Shown: positions 1 through 7,709 of the stretch, piece by piece
Numbering within the stretch: the stretch's first letter is position 1
How the letters are laid out: every line of letters starts with the position of its first letter
Assembly (NCBI GenBank): GCA_003159055.1
Contig: PMLH01000423.1
Span: forward strand, 1-21,609
From: Myxococcales bacterium
Lineage (GTDB): Bacteria; Myxococcota; Polyangia; Fen-1088
Reading direction: 5' to 3'
DNA: 21,609 bases
Position numbers and translations under genes: made by a program
The notes under the pieces: generated by a model
The model's input: only the letters and a program-made list of their open reading frames with translations
What the model was told of the DNA's origin: nothing
Database searches by the model: none

Positions 1-873
1 TGTTGTTGTCGTCTGGGGTGCTGTCGCGTTCTTGGTCTCGGTGGTGGTTTGGGTGCCGGTCGAGGTCTGGGTGCTGGTCGAGGTTTGGGTGCCAGTCCCC
101 GTTTGCGTGGACGTGGACGACCCTGTCCCCGTGTACGTCCAGCTCTCCCACACCGCGCCGGTGGCGGTGCCACTCTGAGTCACGGTCGCCCGAACAGTGC
201 CGGTGTCCCACCAGAATCCGGTTTGGGAGACCGTACTACTCTTGGCCCAGGGGCCAAAGTACACCGTTTGCGTGGACGTGGAAGTAATGGTGCCAGTGAC
301 GGTTCCGGTGGCTGTGAATGCCTTCGTGACGTTTCCGGTGGCCGTGGCTGTCACAGTGCTGGTCGCGCGCGAGCTGGCCCCTCCGAGGGAGTAGTCGGTG
401 GTGGTGTAGGTATCGGTGCCCCAGGTGTACCGCCAAGAGAGCGACAGACTGGCCGTGTTGGTACTGGTGATGGTTCCGGTAATAGTTACGTTTGCCGTCG
501 CCGTTTGCGGAAGAGTCTGCGTATTGGTCAGGGTCACGGTTGTGGTGACGGTCTGCGGATTGGTATTGGTCTGGGTGGTGGTCAGTGTCTGGGTCTTCGT
601 CACTGTCTGCGTCTGCGTCACGGTCTGGGTCTGTGTGACGGTTTGTGTGTTGGTGCCCGTCCGGGTGTTGGTCACGGTCGGGGTTGTGGTCGCCGTTCGA
701 GTGTTGGTGGCGGTTTGGGTTTGGGTGACAGTGACAGTCTGAGTGTTCGTCAGTGCCTGCGTGTTGATCCCGGTCTGCGTACCAGTGAGGGTTTGTGTTT
801 GAGTGGTGGTCTGAGTGCTGGTCACGGTCTGCGTGTTCGTCACGGTGTCCGTGTTGGTCACGGTCTGCGTGTC
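1..873 (-). repeat. Hexanucleotide-based Thr-codon repeat region inside the vWA gene
   Basis: This stretch is built from near-repeats of 6-nt units which, read on the minus strand, are CAGACC, GTGACC, AACACG and similar, coding TQ, VT and NT. It is most regular at 540-880 and 1-120, with non-repetitive aromatic segments near 195-260 and 395-445. Because the unit is a multiple of three, copy-number change would alter protein length without shifting frame. The low complexity also opens long spurious frames on both strands. Confidence 0.8.
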
Positions 874-1344
874 GGTGCCAAGCGTGCAATTCTTGGTTGG
901 CAACGAGCAAACGCCGGGATCTTGCGGGCAATCGTTGTCCGACGCGCAAGTCGTGACGCCGTCCTTCTTGCAGTAGCCCTGACGGCAGTCGGTGTCGGCT
1001 GAGCAGGTACGCCCCCACAACTTGCACAGCCCCTGGACGCCGCCGTTGCGGCAGCTCGCGCCGTTATCGCAGTCCACGCCGGCCTCGGTCGAGTTGGCGA
1101 ACAGGCCACCCGGAACGCCCGTCATCGACCCCGACGTGTCGAGCACGATAAGCATATTGGCCTTGTGCAGCTGACGCTCAATCACAACCAACGGGTTGAC
1201 CCGCGCATCCGAAGCGGGAACGGCAAAGCAGGCCCAGCCCACGGCGACCAGCACGGCGCTCATGGCGATCGGACGGCGCCTTGTCTTCCGTGCCGTCGAG
1301 TGTTGAAACTCGGCTACTGCGCCTTCCTTCACGCCTTCATCCAT
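1..1344 (-). CDS. Secreted vWA-type protein with Thr-rich repeat region (partial, runs off left edge)
   Basis: The frame is open from the ATG at 1344 to base 1 (448 codons, no stop), so the C-terminus lies outside the window. The start at 1344 has GAGG 8 nt upstream; an in-frame ATG at 1365 lacks a good ribosome site. Residues 20-45 look like a signal peptide (KTRRR, then a hydrophobic stretch ending near VPASDA). Residues 64-74 read NMLIVLDTSGSM, the first beta strand and DxSxS MIDAS metal site (D69, S71, S73) of a von Willebrand A domain. Residues 91-153 form a Cys-rich module with two CxxDxDC units. From about residue 158 (base 873) to the edge, roughly every second residue is Thr, in TQTVT/TNTQT units, interrupted by two aromatic patches (WRYTW; VYFGPW and FWWD). 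The rest of the vWA fold, if present, must follow beyond the edge. PilY1-like pilus or adhesin proteins share the DTSGSM start, but this cannot be decided here. Confidence 0.8.
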   Translation of the reverse strand, partial: MDEGVKEGAVAEFQHSTARKTRRRPIAMSAVLVAVGWACFAVPASDARVNPLVVIERQLHKANMLIVLDTSGSMTGVPGGLFANSTEAGVDCDNGASCRNGGVQGLCKLWGRTCSADTDCRQGYCKKDGVTTCASDNDCPQDPGVCSLPTKNCTLGTDTQTVTNTDTVTNTQTVTSTQTTTQTQTLTGTQTGINTQALTNTQTVTVTQTQTATNTRTATTTPTVTNTRTGTNTQTVTQTQTVTQTQTVTKTQTLTTTQTNTNPQTVTTTVTLTNTQTLPQTATANVTITGTITSTNTASLSLSWRYTWGTDTYTTTDYSLGGASSRATSTVTATATGNVTKAFTATGTVTGTITSTSTQTVYFGPWAKSSTVSQTGFWWDTGTVRATVTQSGTATGAVWESWTYTGTGSSTSTQTGTGTQTSTSTQTSTGTQTTTETKNATAPQTTTT

Positions 1345-1420
1345 CGACTGGACCTCGCCTGGCATTGAAGATCCAACTGCTCGGTGGATACTTTTTGCGA
1401 TGTGCGATGAACGTTTTATA

Positions 1421-1461
1421 CGCATAAAATACGTAAGTTAACTTACTTTTCATTTTACGCG
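1421..1461. promoter_or_regulatory. AT-rich nested palindrome upstream of the vWA gene
   Basis: A perfect 14-bp palindrome, GTAAGTTAACTTAC, sits at 1433-1446. It is flanked by a second pair of arms, CGCATAAAAT (1421-1430) and ATTTTACGCG (1452-1461), which match in 9 of 10 positions when inverted. An overlapping near-palindrome TTTTAT-ACGC-ATAAAA lies at 1414-1429. The island (about 1385-1465) is far more AT-rich than its surroundings and lies 77 bp upstream of the minus-strand vWA start, past the 3' end of ybeY. It could be an operator or promoter for the vWA gene, or a terminator for the phoH-ybeY operon. The symmetry is certain; the function is not. Confidence 0.45.
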
Positions 1462-1623
1462 ATACAACCATGATTGGATTCGCACCCTTGCCGGTTGCGC
1501 ACTTGACAGCAGCGAGCGCCAGTCGATGGAACAGCAACTGTTGGGCCAGGATCGGTCGGGGTCGGCGAACAGCCTGTCCTCGGCGCTATCTCGGCCGCTC
1601 TTTCGCTTTCAATGTCGTCCGCG

Positions 1624-2070
1624 TCAGCCGCGCGATGCGCGCAGGAGCTTCTCTTCTATCCGGCGCATTTCCTGCGCGGGACCTGGGCGATGGTGGTTGT
1701 GGCCGAACAGGTGGCAAAGGCCGTGGATGGCCAGACGAGCCAGCTCGCCGGGCAGGCGCCGGCCGCCGCTGCGACGATGCGCAGTCTCGACAGAGATCAC
1801 GATGTCGCCGAGAAAAATCCCGTCACCGGCCGGGTCGGAAACGCCGGCCAGCTCCTGCTGGTGAAAGCTGAGCACGTCGGTGGCGCGATCGAGCTTGCGG
1901 TAGTTGCGATTGAGCGCGCGTATTTCCTCGTCGCACGTGAGCAGCAGCGCAACCTGGGAGCGGGTACGGCCGAGCACACGCAAAGCTTCGCGCAGTCGAG
2001 CGGCCAGTGCTTTGCCACTCGCCGCGGGGACCCACTTGCGCGCCTCGGGACGGACCAGAAGGTCGATCAT
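1624..2070 (-). CDS. ybeY: Endoribonuclease YbeY (rRNA maturation factor)
   Basis: 148 aa, normal for YbeY, a metal-dependent endoribonuclease needed for 16S rRNA 3'-end maturation and 70S quality control. Near the C-terminus the sequence reads HGLCHLFGHNHH, giving the family's H-x3-H-x5-H metal site. The segment TDVLSFHQ (about residues 65-72) matches the conserved T-DVLSFP stretch. The ATG at 2070 is chosen because it overlaps the stop of the upstream HD-GYP gene by 4 bp (ATGA) and has AAGGCGG 7 nt upstream. The same frame stays open far upstream, but that part is antisense-like shadow inside the HD-GYP gene. It is the last gene of the phoH operon, and translational coupling is likely. Confidence 0.93.
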   Translation of the reverse strand: MIDLLVRPEARKWVPAASGKALAARLREALRVLGRTRSQVALLLTCDEEIRALNRNYRKLDRATDVLSFHQQELAGVSDPAGDGIFLGDIVISVETAHRRSGGRRLPGELARLAIHGLCHLFGHNHHRPGPAQEMRRIEEKLLRASRG

Positions 2071-3752
2071 GCAAGCACCGCCTTGTAGACTTCGGTCTCG
2101 ACGAAAAGCCGGAAGAGATCGCCGTCGCATTTGCCAGCCTTCACTTCGCTGGCGATGATGTCGAGTGCCCGCGTGACAGGAACCGCGGCCTTGTACGGCC
2201 GGTCGGCGGCGGTCAGCGCGTCGAAGATGTCGGCGATGGTCAGCATGCGGGATTCGATGGGAATGTCCGCGCCACGCAGGTTCCGCGGGTAGCCGCTGCC
2301 GTCCAGAAGCTCGTGGTGGGCACCCGCGATGCGAGGCACGTTCCGAAGCGCGCGTCCCCACGGGATGGTCCGCAAGAAGGCGATGGTGTGGTCGACGTGG
2401 CTTTGAATCTGCAGTCGCTCGTCGGCGGTCAGGCTTCCGCGCGGCACCTGCAAGGCGGCGAGCTCGTCCGGGGTCAAGTAGGGCTGGGGCACGCCGTCGT
2501 CGTCGAGGTAACTGCCCGCCGCGAGGTCGACCAGGCGAGCCAGCACGGGCTCTGCGACCACGCTCGGCTGGTTGGCGACGAGCACACAACGCCAGCCTTC
2601 GCCGAGGAAGGCCAGTTGCGTGGCGAGCTCGACATCGATTGGGGAAAAGGCAAGCGCACCTGCCTTCTCCCCGCCTTCAAACAACGCCAGCTTGCGCGTC
2701 AGGGCGCCGGCTTCCAGCGATTTGCGCAAATACCGGAACCGCTGCCCGATCGCCGCAAGCTGCCAGTCGTAGAGTTTCTTTGCCTTGACCAGCACCTGCT
2801 CACGCACGCCGACCTTGCCAAAGTCGTGCAGCACACCCGCATATTCGATTTGGCGAAGATCGTCGCGTGAAAAACGAAACCCCGCGAGCGGTCCTTCACG
2901 GAGGGCATCCACCTTCTGCGCCAGAGACACTGTCAGCGTCGCCACGCGCCGCGAATGGCCGGAGGTCGTCGGATCACGCGACTCGATGGCGGTGACCGAC
3001 GCGTCGACGAAGCTTTCGAAAAGCCGACGAATTTCGTCGTAAAGGATCGCGTTTTCCAGGGAAATCCCGGCTTGCGACGCGAGTGCCAACGCCATCTCCT
3101 CCGCGCGTTCGTCGAAGGGCACCACCTGACCGGCAAAGTCTTCCTCGCTCGCAAGCTTCGCGGCTGGCACGCGCTTCTTGTTGATAAGCTGGACGACCCC
3201 GATGACGTCGCCCATCGCCGACAGCATCGGAACCGTCAACATCGAGCGCGCCTGGTAGCCCGTCTGCTGGTCGAAGCTGCGGTTGTGGCTGAGGCCCGAA
3301 GCTTCCGCCGACCCAAGCGTGCTTAAGTCGGGAATATTGATGGAATGCCCTGACAGGACCGCCTTGCCCACAATGGACGAACTGTCCACCTTGAGAGTGA
3401 ATTCGCGAAAATTCACCGCCATCGAATCATTCTGCGAGAGCATGAAGTGCAAGATCGCCCCGCCGGCCTTGCCTTCGCCGAGCGCAGCCCGCCGCCGCGC
3501 CCGTTCACCCGAGGCTTCCGACCATCCGGTTTCTGAACGAACCGGCCGTCCCGCGCGGTCGGCATCGGTGGATTCGACCACGTACACGCTGCCCGCGTCT
3601 GCGCCGGTGATCTGCCGGCTCTTGAGCAAGATCAAGTCGAGCAGCTTGTGGATGTCGCGCTCGGAAGACAGCGCCCGCGAAATGGCAAGCAACTCCTCGC
3701 GCTCGTAACCGGCGCGTCTCTCCGCATCCTCGGGCATTTCCGGCAACGCCAT
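2067..3752 (-). CDS. GAF domain – HD-GYP phosphodiesterase-like protein
   Basis: 561 aa, soluble, with no membrane segment. Residues about 20-237 form a GAF-type sensor domain (AGSVYVVE, SMLTVPM, VIGVVQLINKK). Residues 255-561 form an HD-GYP domain, the c-di-GMP phosphodiesterase family: SGHSRRVA (H266), LHDFGKVGV (H309, D310), H452, HHELLDGSGYP (479-489) and DIFDALTAADRPYK (508-521). Metal-binding residues and the GYP motif are all present, so activity is plausible. About 110 extra residues lie between HDFGK and H452, where the family usually has about 25-30. The ATG at 3752 has GAGG 5 nt upstream; the gene starts 9 bp after the phoH stop and overlaps ybeY by 4 bp. In many bacteria a membrane 7TM-HD protein (PgpH type) occupies this position between phoH and ybeY. 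Confidence 0.9.
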   Translation of the reverse strand: MALPEMPEDAERRAGYEREELLAISRALSSERDIHKLLDLILLKSRQITGADAGSVYVVESTDADRAGRPVRSETGWSEASGERARRRAALGEGKAGGAILHFMLSQNDSMAVNFREFTLKVDSSSIVGKAVLSGHSINIPDLSTLGSAEASGLSHNRSFDQQTGYQARSMLTVPMLSAMGDVIGVVQLINKKRVPAAKLASEEDFAGQVVPFDERAEEMALALASQAGISLENAILYDEIRRLFESFVDASVTAIESRDPTTSGHSRRVATLTVSLAQKVDALREGPLAGFRFSRDDLRQIEYAGVLHDFGKVGVREQVLVKAKKLYDWQLAAIGQRFRYLRKSLEAGALTRKLALFEGGEKAGALAFSPIDVELATQLAFLGEGWRCVLVANQPSVVAEPVLARLVDLAAGSYLDDDGVPQPYLTPDELAALQVPRGSLTADERLQIQSHVDHTIAFLRTIPWGRALRNVPRIAGAHHELLDGSGYPRNLRGADIPIESRMLTIADIFDALTAADRPYKAAVPVTRALDIIASEVKAGKCDGDLFRLFVETEVYKAVLA

Positions 3753-3761
3753 GCTGCCTCG

Positions 3762-4826
<1,065 letters not shown>

Positions 4827-4873
4827 AAGAACCAGGCAGCAGTCGGGGAACGTGCGCGCTAGACTGCCGCTCC

Positions 4874-5707
4874 GTGGACACCCCGCCGCCAGCCATCAAT
4901 TTGCAGCCCTTGCCGGGAAAAGAGACCGGCGCCACCCTGCCCCGCTTGGTCGGGCTCATGCAGCGCCTGCTGGCCCCCGACGGGTGCCCGTGGGATCGCG
5001 AGCAGACCCTGGCCACCCTTCTGCCCTACCTCGTCGAGGAGACCTACGAAGTGGTCGATGCGCTGCAAGCCGGCCACGTCGCGGACCACTGCGAAGAGCT
5101 CGGTGATTTGCTGTTGCAGGTCGTCTTTCAGGCCGAGCTGCGCCACCGCGACGGCGCGTTCGGCATCGACGAGGTCATCGATGGCATCGTCCGCAAGCTG
5201 ATCCGCCGTCACCCGCACGTGTTCGGCGAGGTCCACGCGAAAAACGCCGACGAAGCCCTGGCAAGCTGGGCCAAGCTGAAGGCGGTCGAGAAGGCAGAAA
5301 AGGGTAAGAAGGGCGCGCTCGATGGAATTCCGAAAAGTGCGCCCGCTCTCGTGCGCGCCATGCGCGCTGGCGAGAAGGCCGGGGCGGTCGGCTTCGACTG
5401 GCCCGACGCCGCTGGCGTGCGCGACAAGGTCAGGGAAGAGCTGGGCGAATTCGACCAGGCCTGCGCAAGCGGCGACCGTGCCGCCATGTCGAGCGAGCTT
5501 GGCGATCTGCTGTTCGCGATCGTGAACCTCGCCCGCAAGCTCGACCTCGACGCCGAGCACAGCCTACGCGAAGCCACCGATCGCTTCGGGCGGCGATTTC
5601 GCCACATGGAAGAAAAGCTGGAAGCCACCGGCCGCACGGTCAAGTCGGCGTCGCCGGAAGAGCAGAACCAATTGTGGGAAGAGGCGAAACGGGCCGGCGT
5701 GAAGTAG
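4874..5707 (+). CDS. mazG: Nucleoside triphosphate pyrophosphohydrolase MazG
   Basis: 277 aa from the GTG at 4874, close to the usual MazG length of about 265. MazG hydrolyses (d)NTPs to NMP and PPi, clearing non-canonical or excess nucleotides. Two tandem MazG modules are visible: GCPWDREQT, then [11 protein letters not shown] and [15 protein letters not shown] (residues 37-88), and in the second half [10 protein letters not shown] then [16 protein letters not shown]. The EExxE/ExxD metal-binding acidic residues are intact. The frame is open from 4796, but that would overlap the phoH 5' end and adds no conserved sequence. An ATG at 4958 would cut off the family's N-terminal helix. No strong Shine-Dalgarno precedes 4874, so the exact start is uncertain. 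Confidence 0.93.
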   Translation: MDTPPPAINLQPLPGKETGATLPRLVGLMQRLLAPDGCPWDREQTLATLLPYLVEETYEVVDALQAGHVADHCEELGDLLLQVVFQAELRHRDGAFGIDEVIDGIVRKLIRRHPHVFGEVHAKNADEALASWAKLKAVEKAEKGKKGALDGIPKSAPALVRAMRAGEKAGAVGFDWPDAAGVRDKVREELGEFDQACASGDRAAMSSELGDLLFAIVNLARKLDLDAEHSLREATDRFGRRFRHMEEKLEATGRTVKSASPEEQNQLWEEAKRAGVK

Positions 5708-5748
5708 GCGGCGAGCAGGCGTCGGAACGCCACTTGGGCACCATGTGA

Positions 5749-5773
5749 AACATGTTAACGCTCGTGTTATATT
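5749..5773 (+). promoter_or_regulatory. Probable promoter/operator of the toxin-antitoxin operon
   Basis: The 72-bp gap before the antitoxin is AT-richer than its surroundings. It contains AACATGTT (5749-5756), the overlapping GTTAAC (5754-5759), and TATATT (5768-5773), which fits a -10 box. Phd/YefM antitoxins usually repress their own operon by binding short palindromes over the promoter, so this is the expected place. No convincing -35 box was seen. Confidence 0.4.
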
Positions 5774-5779
5774 GGTCGC

Positions 5780-6034
5780 ATGACCTCGATGACGGTGCGC
5801 GACGTTCGGCTCCACTGGCCCAAGGCGGAGAAAGCGCTGGCCACGGGTGAGGAGATTGTGATTACCCGAGACTCGAAGCCCGTCGCGCGGCTGCTGCCAT
5901 TCCTGCCGGGCGCCACAGAGGCACGACCTCGCTTCGACCCCGCGGCGCACACACGGCAGCTTCAACGCTTCTGGAAGAAACGCCCAGCGCAACCTGCCAC
6001 CGACGTGCTGCTCTCCCGGGATCGCGACGAGTAG
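5780..6034 (+). CDS. Phd/YefM-family antitoxin
   Basis: 84 aa. MTVRDVRLHWPKAEKALATGEEIVITRDSKPVARLLPF carries the typical Phd/YefM N-terminal DNA-binding fold: a short helix-rich start, then the GEEIVITRDSKPVARL strand-turn-strand. The C-terminal third (PRFDPAAHTRQLQRFWKK) would wrap the toxin. The ATG at 5780 is the longest start; a second in-frame ATG at 5789 is also possible. It precedes a PIN-domain toxin by 11 bp, the standard antitoxin-first order of type II modules. Likely an autorepressor of the operon. Confidence 0.85.
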   Translation: MTSMTVRDVRLHWPKAEKALATGEEIVITRDSKPVARLLPFLPGATEARPRFDPAAHTRQLQRFWKKRPAQPATDVLLSRDRDE

Positions 6035-6045
6035 ATCGGGCTGCC

Positions 6046-6480
6046 ATGGGCCTGTACCTCGATACGAGCTGCCTCTTGAAGCTGTTTTTCCAAGAACCCG
6101 AGAGCGCCAGCGTTGCCGCCGTGGTGGCCGCCGAGAATCGCGTCGTGGTCTCCACGCTGGCCCGTCTGGAGCTGCGCGTGCAGATCCAAGGACGGATGGC
6201 CGGTGGCACCCTGTCTGGGCGGGCGGCCGGCGCGCTGATCGCCATGGTCGACCGCACCCTGGTTCAAGCTCCGTTCGAGATCGCGGAAATGCCCGGCAAC
6301 GTCTATGCCGTCGCCGCCGGCCAGACCGTAGCGGTCGGGCGATCGGTCCATTGCAGAACCCTGGACCGCCTGCACCTGGCGGCCATGGAGACGCTGGGCC
6401 TGCGTCGCTTGCTCACTGCCGACGAGACCCAAGCGCGTGCCGCAGCCGCGTGCGGGTTCGAAGTGCTCCGGCCGTGCTGA
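6046..6480 (+). CDS. PIN-domain toxin (VapC-like ribonuclease)
   Basis: 144 aa, the usual size of VapC-type PIN ribonucleases, which cleave RNA using a Mg2+/Mn2+ acidic cluster. The candidate catalytic residues are present: D6 in LYLDTSCLLKLF, E42 in LARLELRV, D107 in HCRTLDRLHLAAM, and D126 in LLTADETQ. The C-terminal segment AAACGFEVL is typical of the family. It pairs with the Phd-like antitoxin directly upstream. The cluster is intact, so the toxin is probably active; its RNA target cannot be read from sequence. Confidence 0.88.
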   Translation: MGLYLDTSCLLKLFFQEPESASVAAVVAAENRVVVSTLARLELRVQIQGRMAGGTLSGRAAGALIAMVDRTLVQAPFEIAEMPGNVYAVAAGQTVAVGRSVHCRTLDRLHLAAMETLGLRRLLTADETQARAAAACGFEVLRPC

Positions 6481-6486
6481 GACTGA

Positions 6487-6508
6487 CTCCAGGGTCGTGG
6501 TTCTGGAG
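6487..6508 (+). terminator. Weak stem-loop after the toxin gene
   Basis: CTCCAG (6487-6492) and CTGGAG (6503-6508) form a 6-bp perfect inverted repeat with a 10-nt loop, starting 6 bp after the toxin stop. There is no T-tract. It may help end the toxin-antitoxin transcript, but a repeat this size can also occur by chance. Confidence 0.25.
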
Positions 6509-6596
6509 CACTGGGTTCCTGCCAGCGGCGACGAGCAGAGCGAGCAAATTCTCTTTGGTCAGCCACGCAGCGTCAGCACGTGCTTCAAACGCTCTC

Positions 6597-6644
6597 TGCA
6601 CTTGAGGTGCACCGCTGGGTGGCGCCTGCACTTCAGGTGCAGGC
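6597..6644. promoter_or_regulatory. Two tandem palindromes, candidate activator-binding sites (UAS)
   Basis: TGCAC-TTGAG-GTGCA at 6597-6611 and CCTGCAC-TTCAG-GTGCAGG at 6625-6643 (stem extends one further pair, 6624/6644) are two closely related palindromes. Their centres are 30 bp apart, about three helical turns. The second ends 62 bp before the -24 GG of the sigma-54 element at 6706. Spaced paired palindromes at this distance are typical of enhancer sites bound by sigma-54 activators. A third relative lies at 7590-7608 in the same position relative to the next gene. They could instead be stem-loops in RNA, but no T-tract follows. Confidence 0.6.
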
Positions 6645-6705
6645 CGGCGCATCTGGCCGGCCGATGGAGCCCACTAATCTCCAGGCCATCGCCATTTCAC
6701 GGCGG

Positions 6706-6721
6706 TGGTATCGCCCTTGCT
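6706..6721 (+). promoter_or_regulatory. Sigma-54 (-24/-12) promoter of the first lipoprotein gene
   Basis: TGGTATCGCCCTTGCT matches the consensus TGGCACG-N4-TTGCW at 9 of 12 fixed positions, with the invariant GG (6707-6708) and GC (6719-6720) exactly 10 nt apart. The predicted transcript would start near 6732 and give a 26-nt leader containing the AAGGAA ribosome site at 6745-6750, ahead of the ATG at 6758. Geometry and position are what a real sigma-54 promoter should show. Confidence 0.65.
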
Positions 6722-6757
6722 TCTCCCCCGCCCGAACCTGATAGAAGGAAATACGAC

Positions 6758-7591
6758 ATGACCAGACCAGCAGAACCTGTCGCCAAGATCATCCATGTTT
6801 GCGCAAGCCTCACATCCGCTCTTCCAGGTCACGTCGGAGCCTTTGCAATCCCGTTCGGCAGGTACACCCGACGAGCGAAGGTCTCGCTGCTCGCTGCCGC
6901 TTTCCTGGGTTGCACGGTAGTCATCGGCTGTGGAGGTGGCAGTGGAAACGGAGTCGTCGGTCCCTGTTCAAATGTCGTGGCCACCGGATCGCCCGGCCTG
7001 GTTGACGACCTGAACCACACCGGCGCGACGATTCCCAACAACGATGGCCGCCAGGGCGAGTGGGGCACGTGGAATGACGGCACGGGAACGCAGACGCCTG
7101 CCGGGGCACTTTCGGATACATGTCTGACAACCAACAGTTTCGAGCCGACCAATGGCCAGGCATGCACATCTGGCAGCGGGTTCACCACTTCGGGAGCGGG
7201 CATAACCGTGCTCGTTGCGGAGGGACCAAACTGTAAATCGTGCAACTACGACGCCACCGCCTATAAAGGCGGCGTGCGTTTCACGATCAGCGGAAATGTA
7301 ACCGGAACTGTGCGCTTCGTCGTGCAGACCACCGAGGTCGATGACGTCCAGTTTGGTGGCGCATGCACCGACGGAACGAAGTGTTGGGACGCGTATGGAT
7401 TGAATCTTAGCGTGACCACGCAGCCCCAGGTCGTCGAGATCCCGTGGACCAGCCTTCACCAGCAAGGTTGGGGTACCCCTGCGTTGTTCGATCTCCGGCA
7501 CGTCCAGGGTCTGCAGTGGAATGTGCAAAAGAGCGGCTCGACCCCAGTAAGCTTCGACAACCTGTGCATCGACGACGTCAGCTTCTACTAG
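6758..7591 (+). CDS. Lipoprotein with carbohydrate-binding-like beta-sandwich domain
   Basis: 277 aa from the ATG at 6758, chosen because AAGGAA lies 7 nt upstream; the open frame extends back to 6437 without support. An unusually long N-region (RRAK at 38-41) precedes a hydrophobic stretch (42-57) and a lipobox-like VVIGC with C58, then Gly-rich sequence. The rest looks like a jelly-roll carbohydrate-binding or galactose-binding-like domain. It opens with LVDDLNHTGATIPNNDGRQGEWGTW, has paired strands in the middle, and ends with QGLQWNVQKSG and SFDNLCIDDVSFY, the closing pattern of CBM11/CIA30-like modules. No catalytic domain is seen, so a binding role at the outer membrane is more likely than an enzyme. 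Own sigma-54 promoter and palindromes upstream. Confidence 0.75.
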   Translation: MTRPAEPVAKIIHVCASLTSALPGHVGAFAIPFGRYTRRAKVSLLAAAFLGCTVVIGCGGGSGNGVVGPCSNVVATGSPGLVDDLNHTGATIPNNDGRQGEWGTWNDGTGTQTPAGALSDTCLTTNSFEPTNGQACTSGSGFTTSGAGITVLVAEGPNCKSCNYDATAYKGGVRFTISGNVTGTVRFVVQTTEVDDVQFGGACTDGTKCWDAYGLNLSVTTQPQVVEIPWTSLHQQGWGTPALFDLRHVQGLQWNVQKSGSTPVSFDNLCIDDVSFY

Positions 7592-7608
7592 CGCACTTCA
7601 AGTGCGCT
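7590..7608. promoter_or_regulatory. Palindrome, candidate activator-binding site of the second lipoprotein gene
   Basis: AGCGCACTTCAAGTGCGCT is a 19-bp palindrome with 9-bp perfect arms around one central base. It overlaps the last two bases of the upstream gene's stop codon. It shares the GCAC-TTnAn-GTGC core with the two palindromes at 6597-6644 and ends 62 bp before the -24 GG at 7670, the same distance as in the first module. It could also act as a stem-loop at the end of the first lipoprotein mRNA, though no T-tract follows. Confidence 0.6.
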
Positions 7609-7668
7609 CCATCGACGGTGACGTCGCTCGGCTACCCGGAATTCCGAGGGACTTGCGCCCCACCCGGT

Positions 7669-7684
7669 CGGCACGGCGGTTGCT
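7669..7684 (+). promoter_or_regulatory. Strong sigma-54 (-24/-12) promoter of the second lipoprotein gene
   Basis: CGGCACGGCGGTTGCT matches TGGCACG-N4-TTGCW at 11 of 12 fixed positions; only the first T is C. GG is at 7670-7671 and GC at 7682-7683, exactly 10 nt apart. The predicted start near 7695 leaves a short 15-nt leader that still includes the GGAGGA ribosome site (7700-7705) before the ATG at 7710. Confidence 0.75.
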
Positions 7685-7709
7685 GTGGCTTGACCTATCG
7701 GAGGACAAA

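Noticed and set aside
1..873. The Thr-repeat region as a CRISPR array or non-coding satellite
   Set aside because: The units are 6-18 bp with no spacers, and the minus frame is fully open and continuous with a signal peptide and vWA motif.
49..1002. Long plus-strand open frame (317 codons) rich in Gly, Arg and Val over the repeat region
   Set aside because: It is the antisense shadow of the Thr-codon repeats. The minus frame has a signal peptide, a vWA motif and Cys-module spacing, and the plus frame has none.
236..1027. Minus-strand frame rich in His, Asp and Asn (263 codons)
   Set aside because: It is the +1-shifted reading of the same hexanucleotide repeats; it starts inside the gene and loses the vWA and signal-peptide sequence.
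1337..1537. Minus-strand 66-codon frame across the AT-rich gap
   Set aside because: It has no ribosome site or family resemblance and overlaps the palindromes and the start of the vWA gene.
6597..6644. The two GCAC palindromes as Rho-independent terminators of the toxin gene
   Set aside because: Neither is followed by a T-tract, and they are more than 115 bp after the stop. Their fixed distance to the sigma-54 elements favours a binding-site role, though a secondary RNA role is not excluded.
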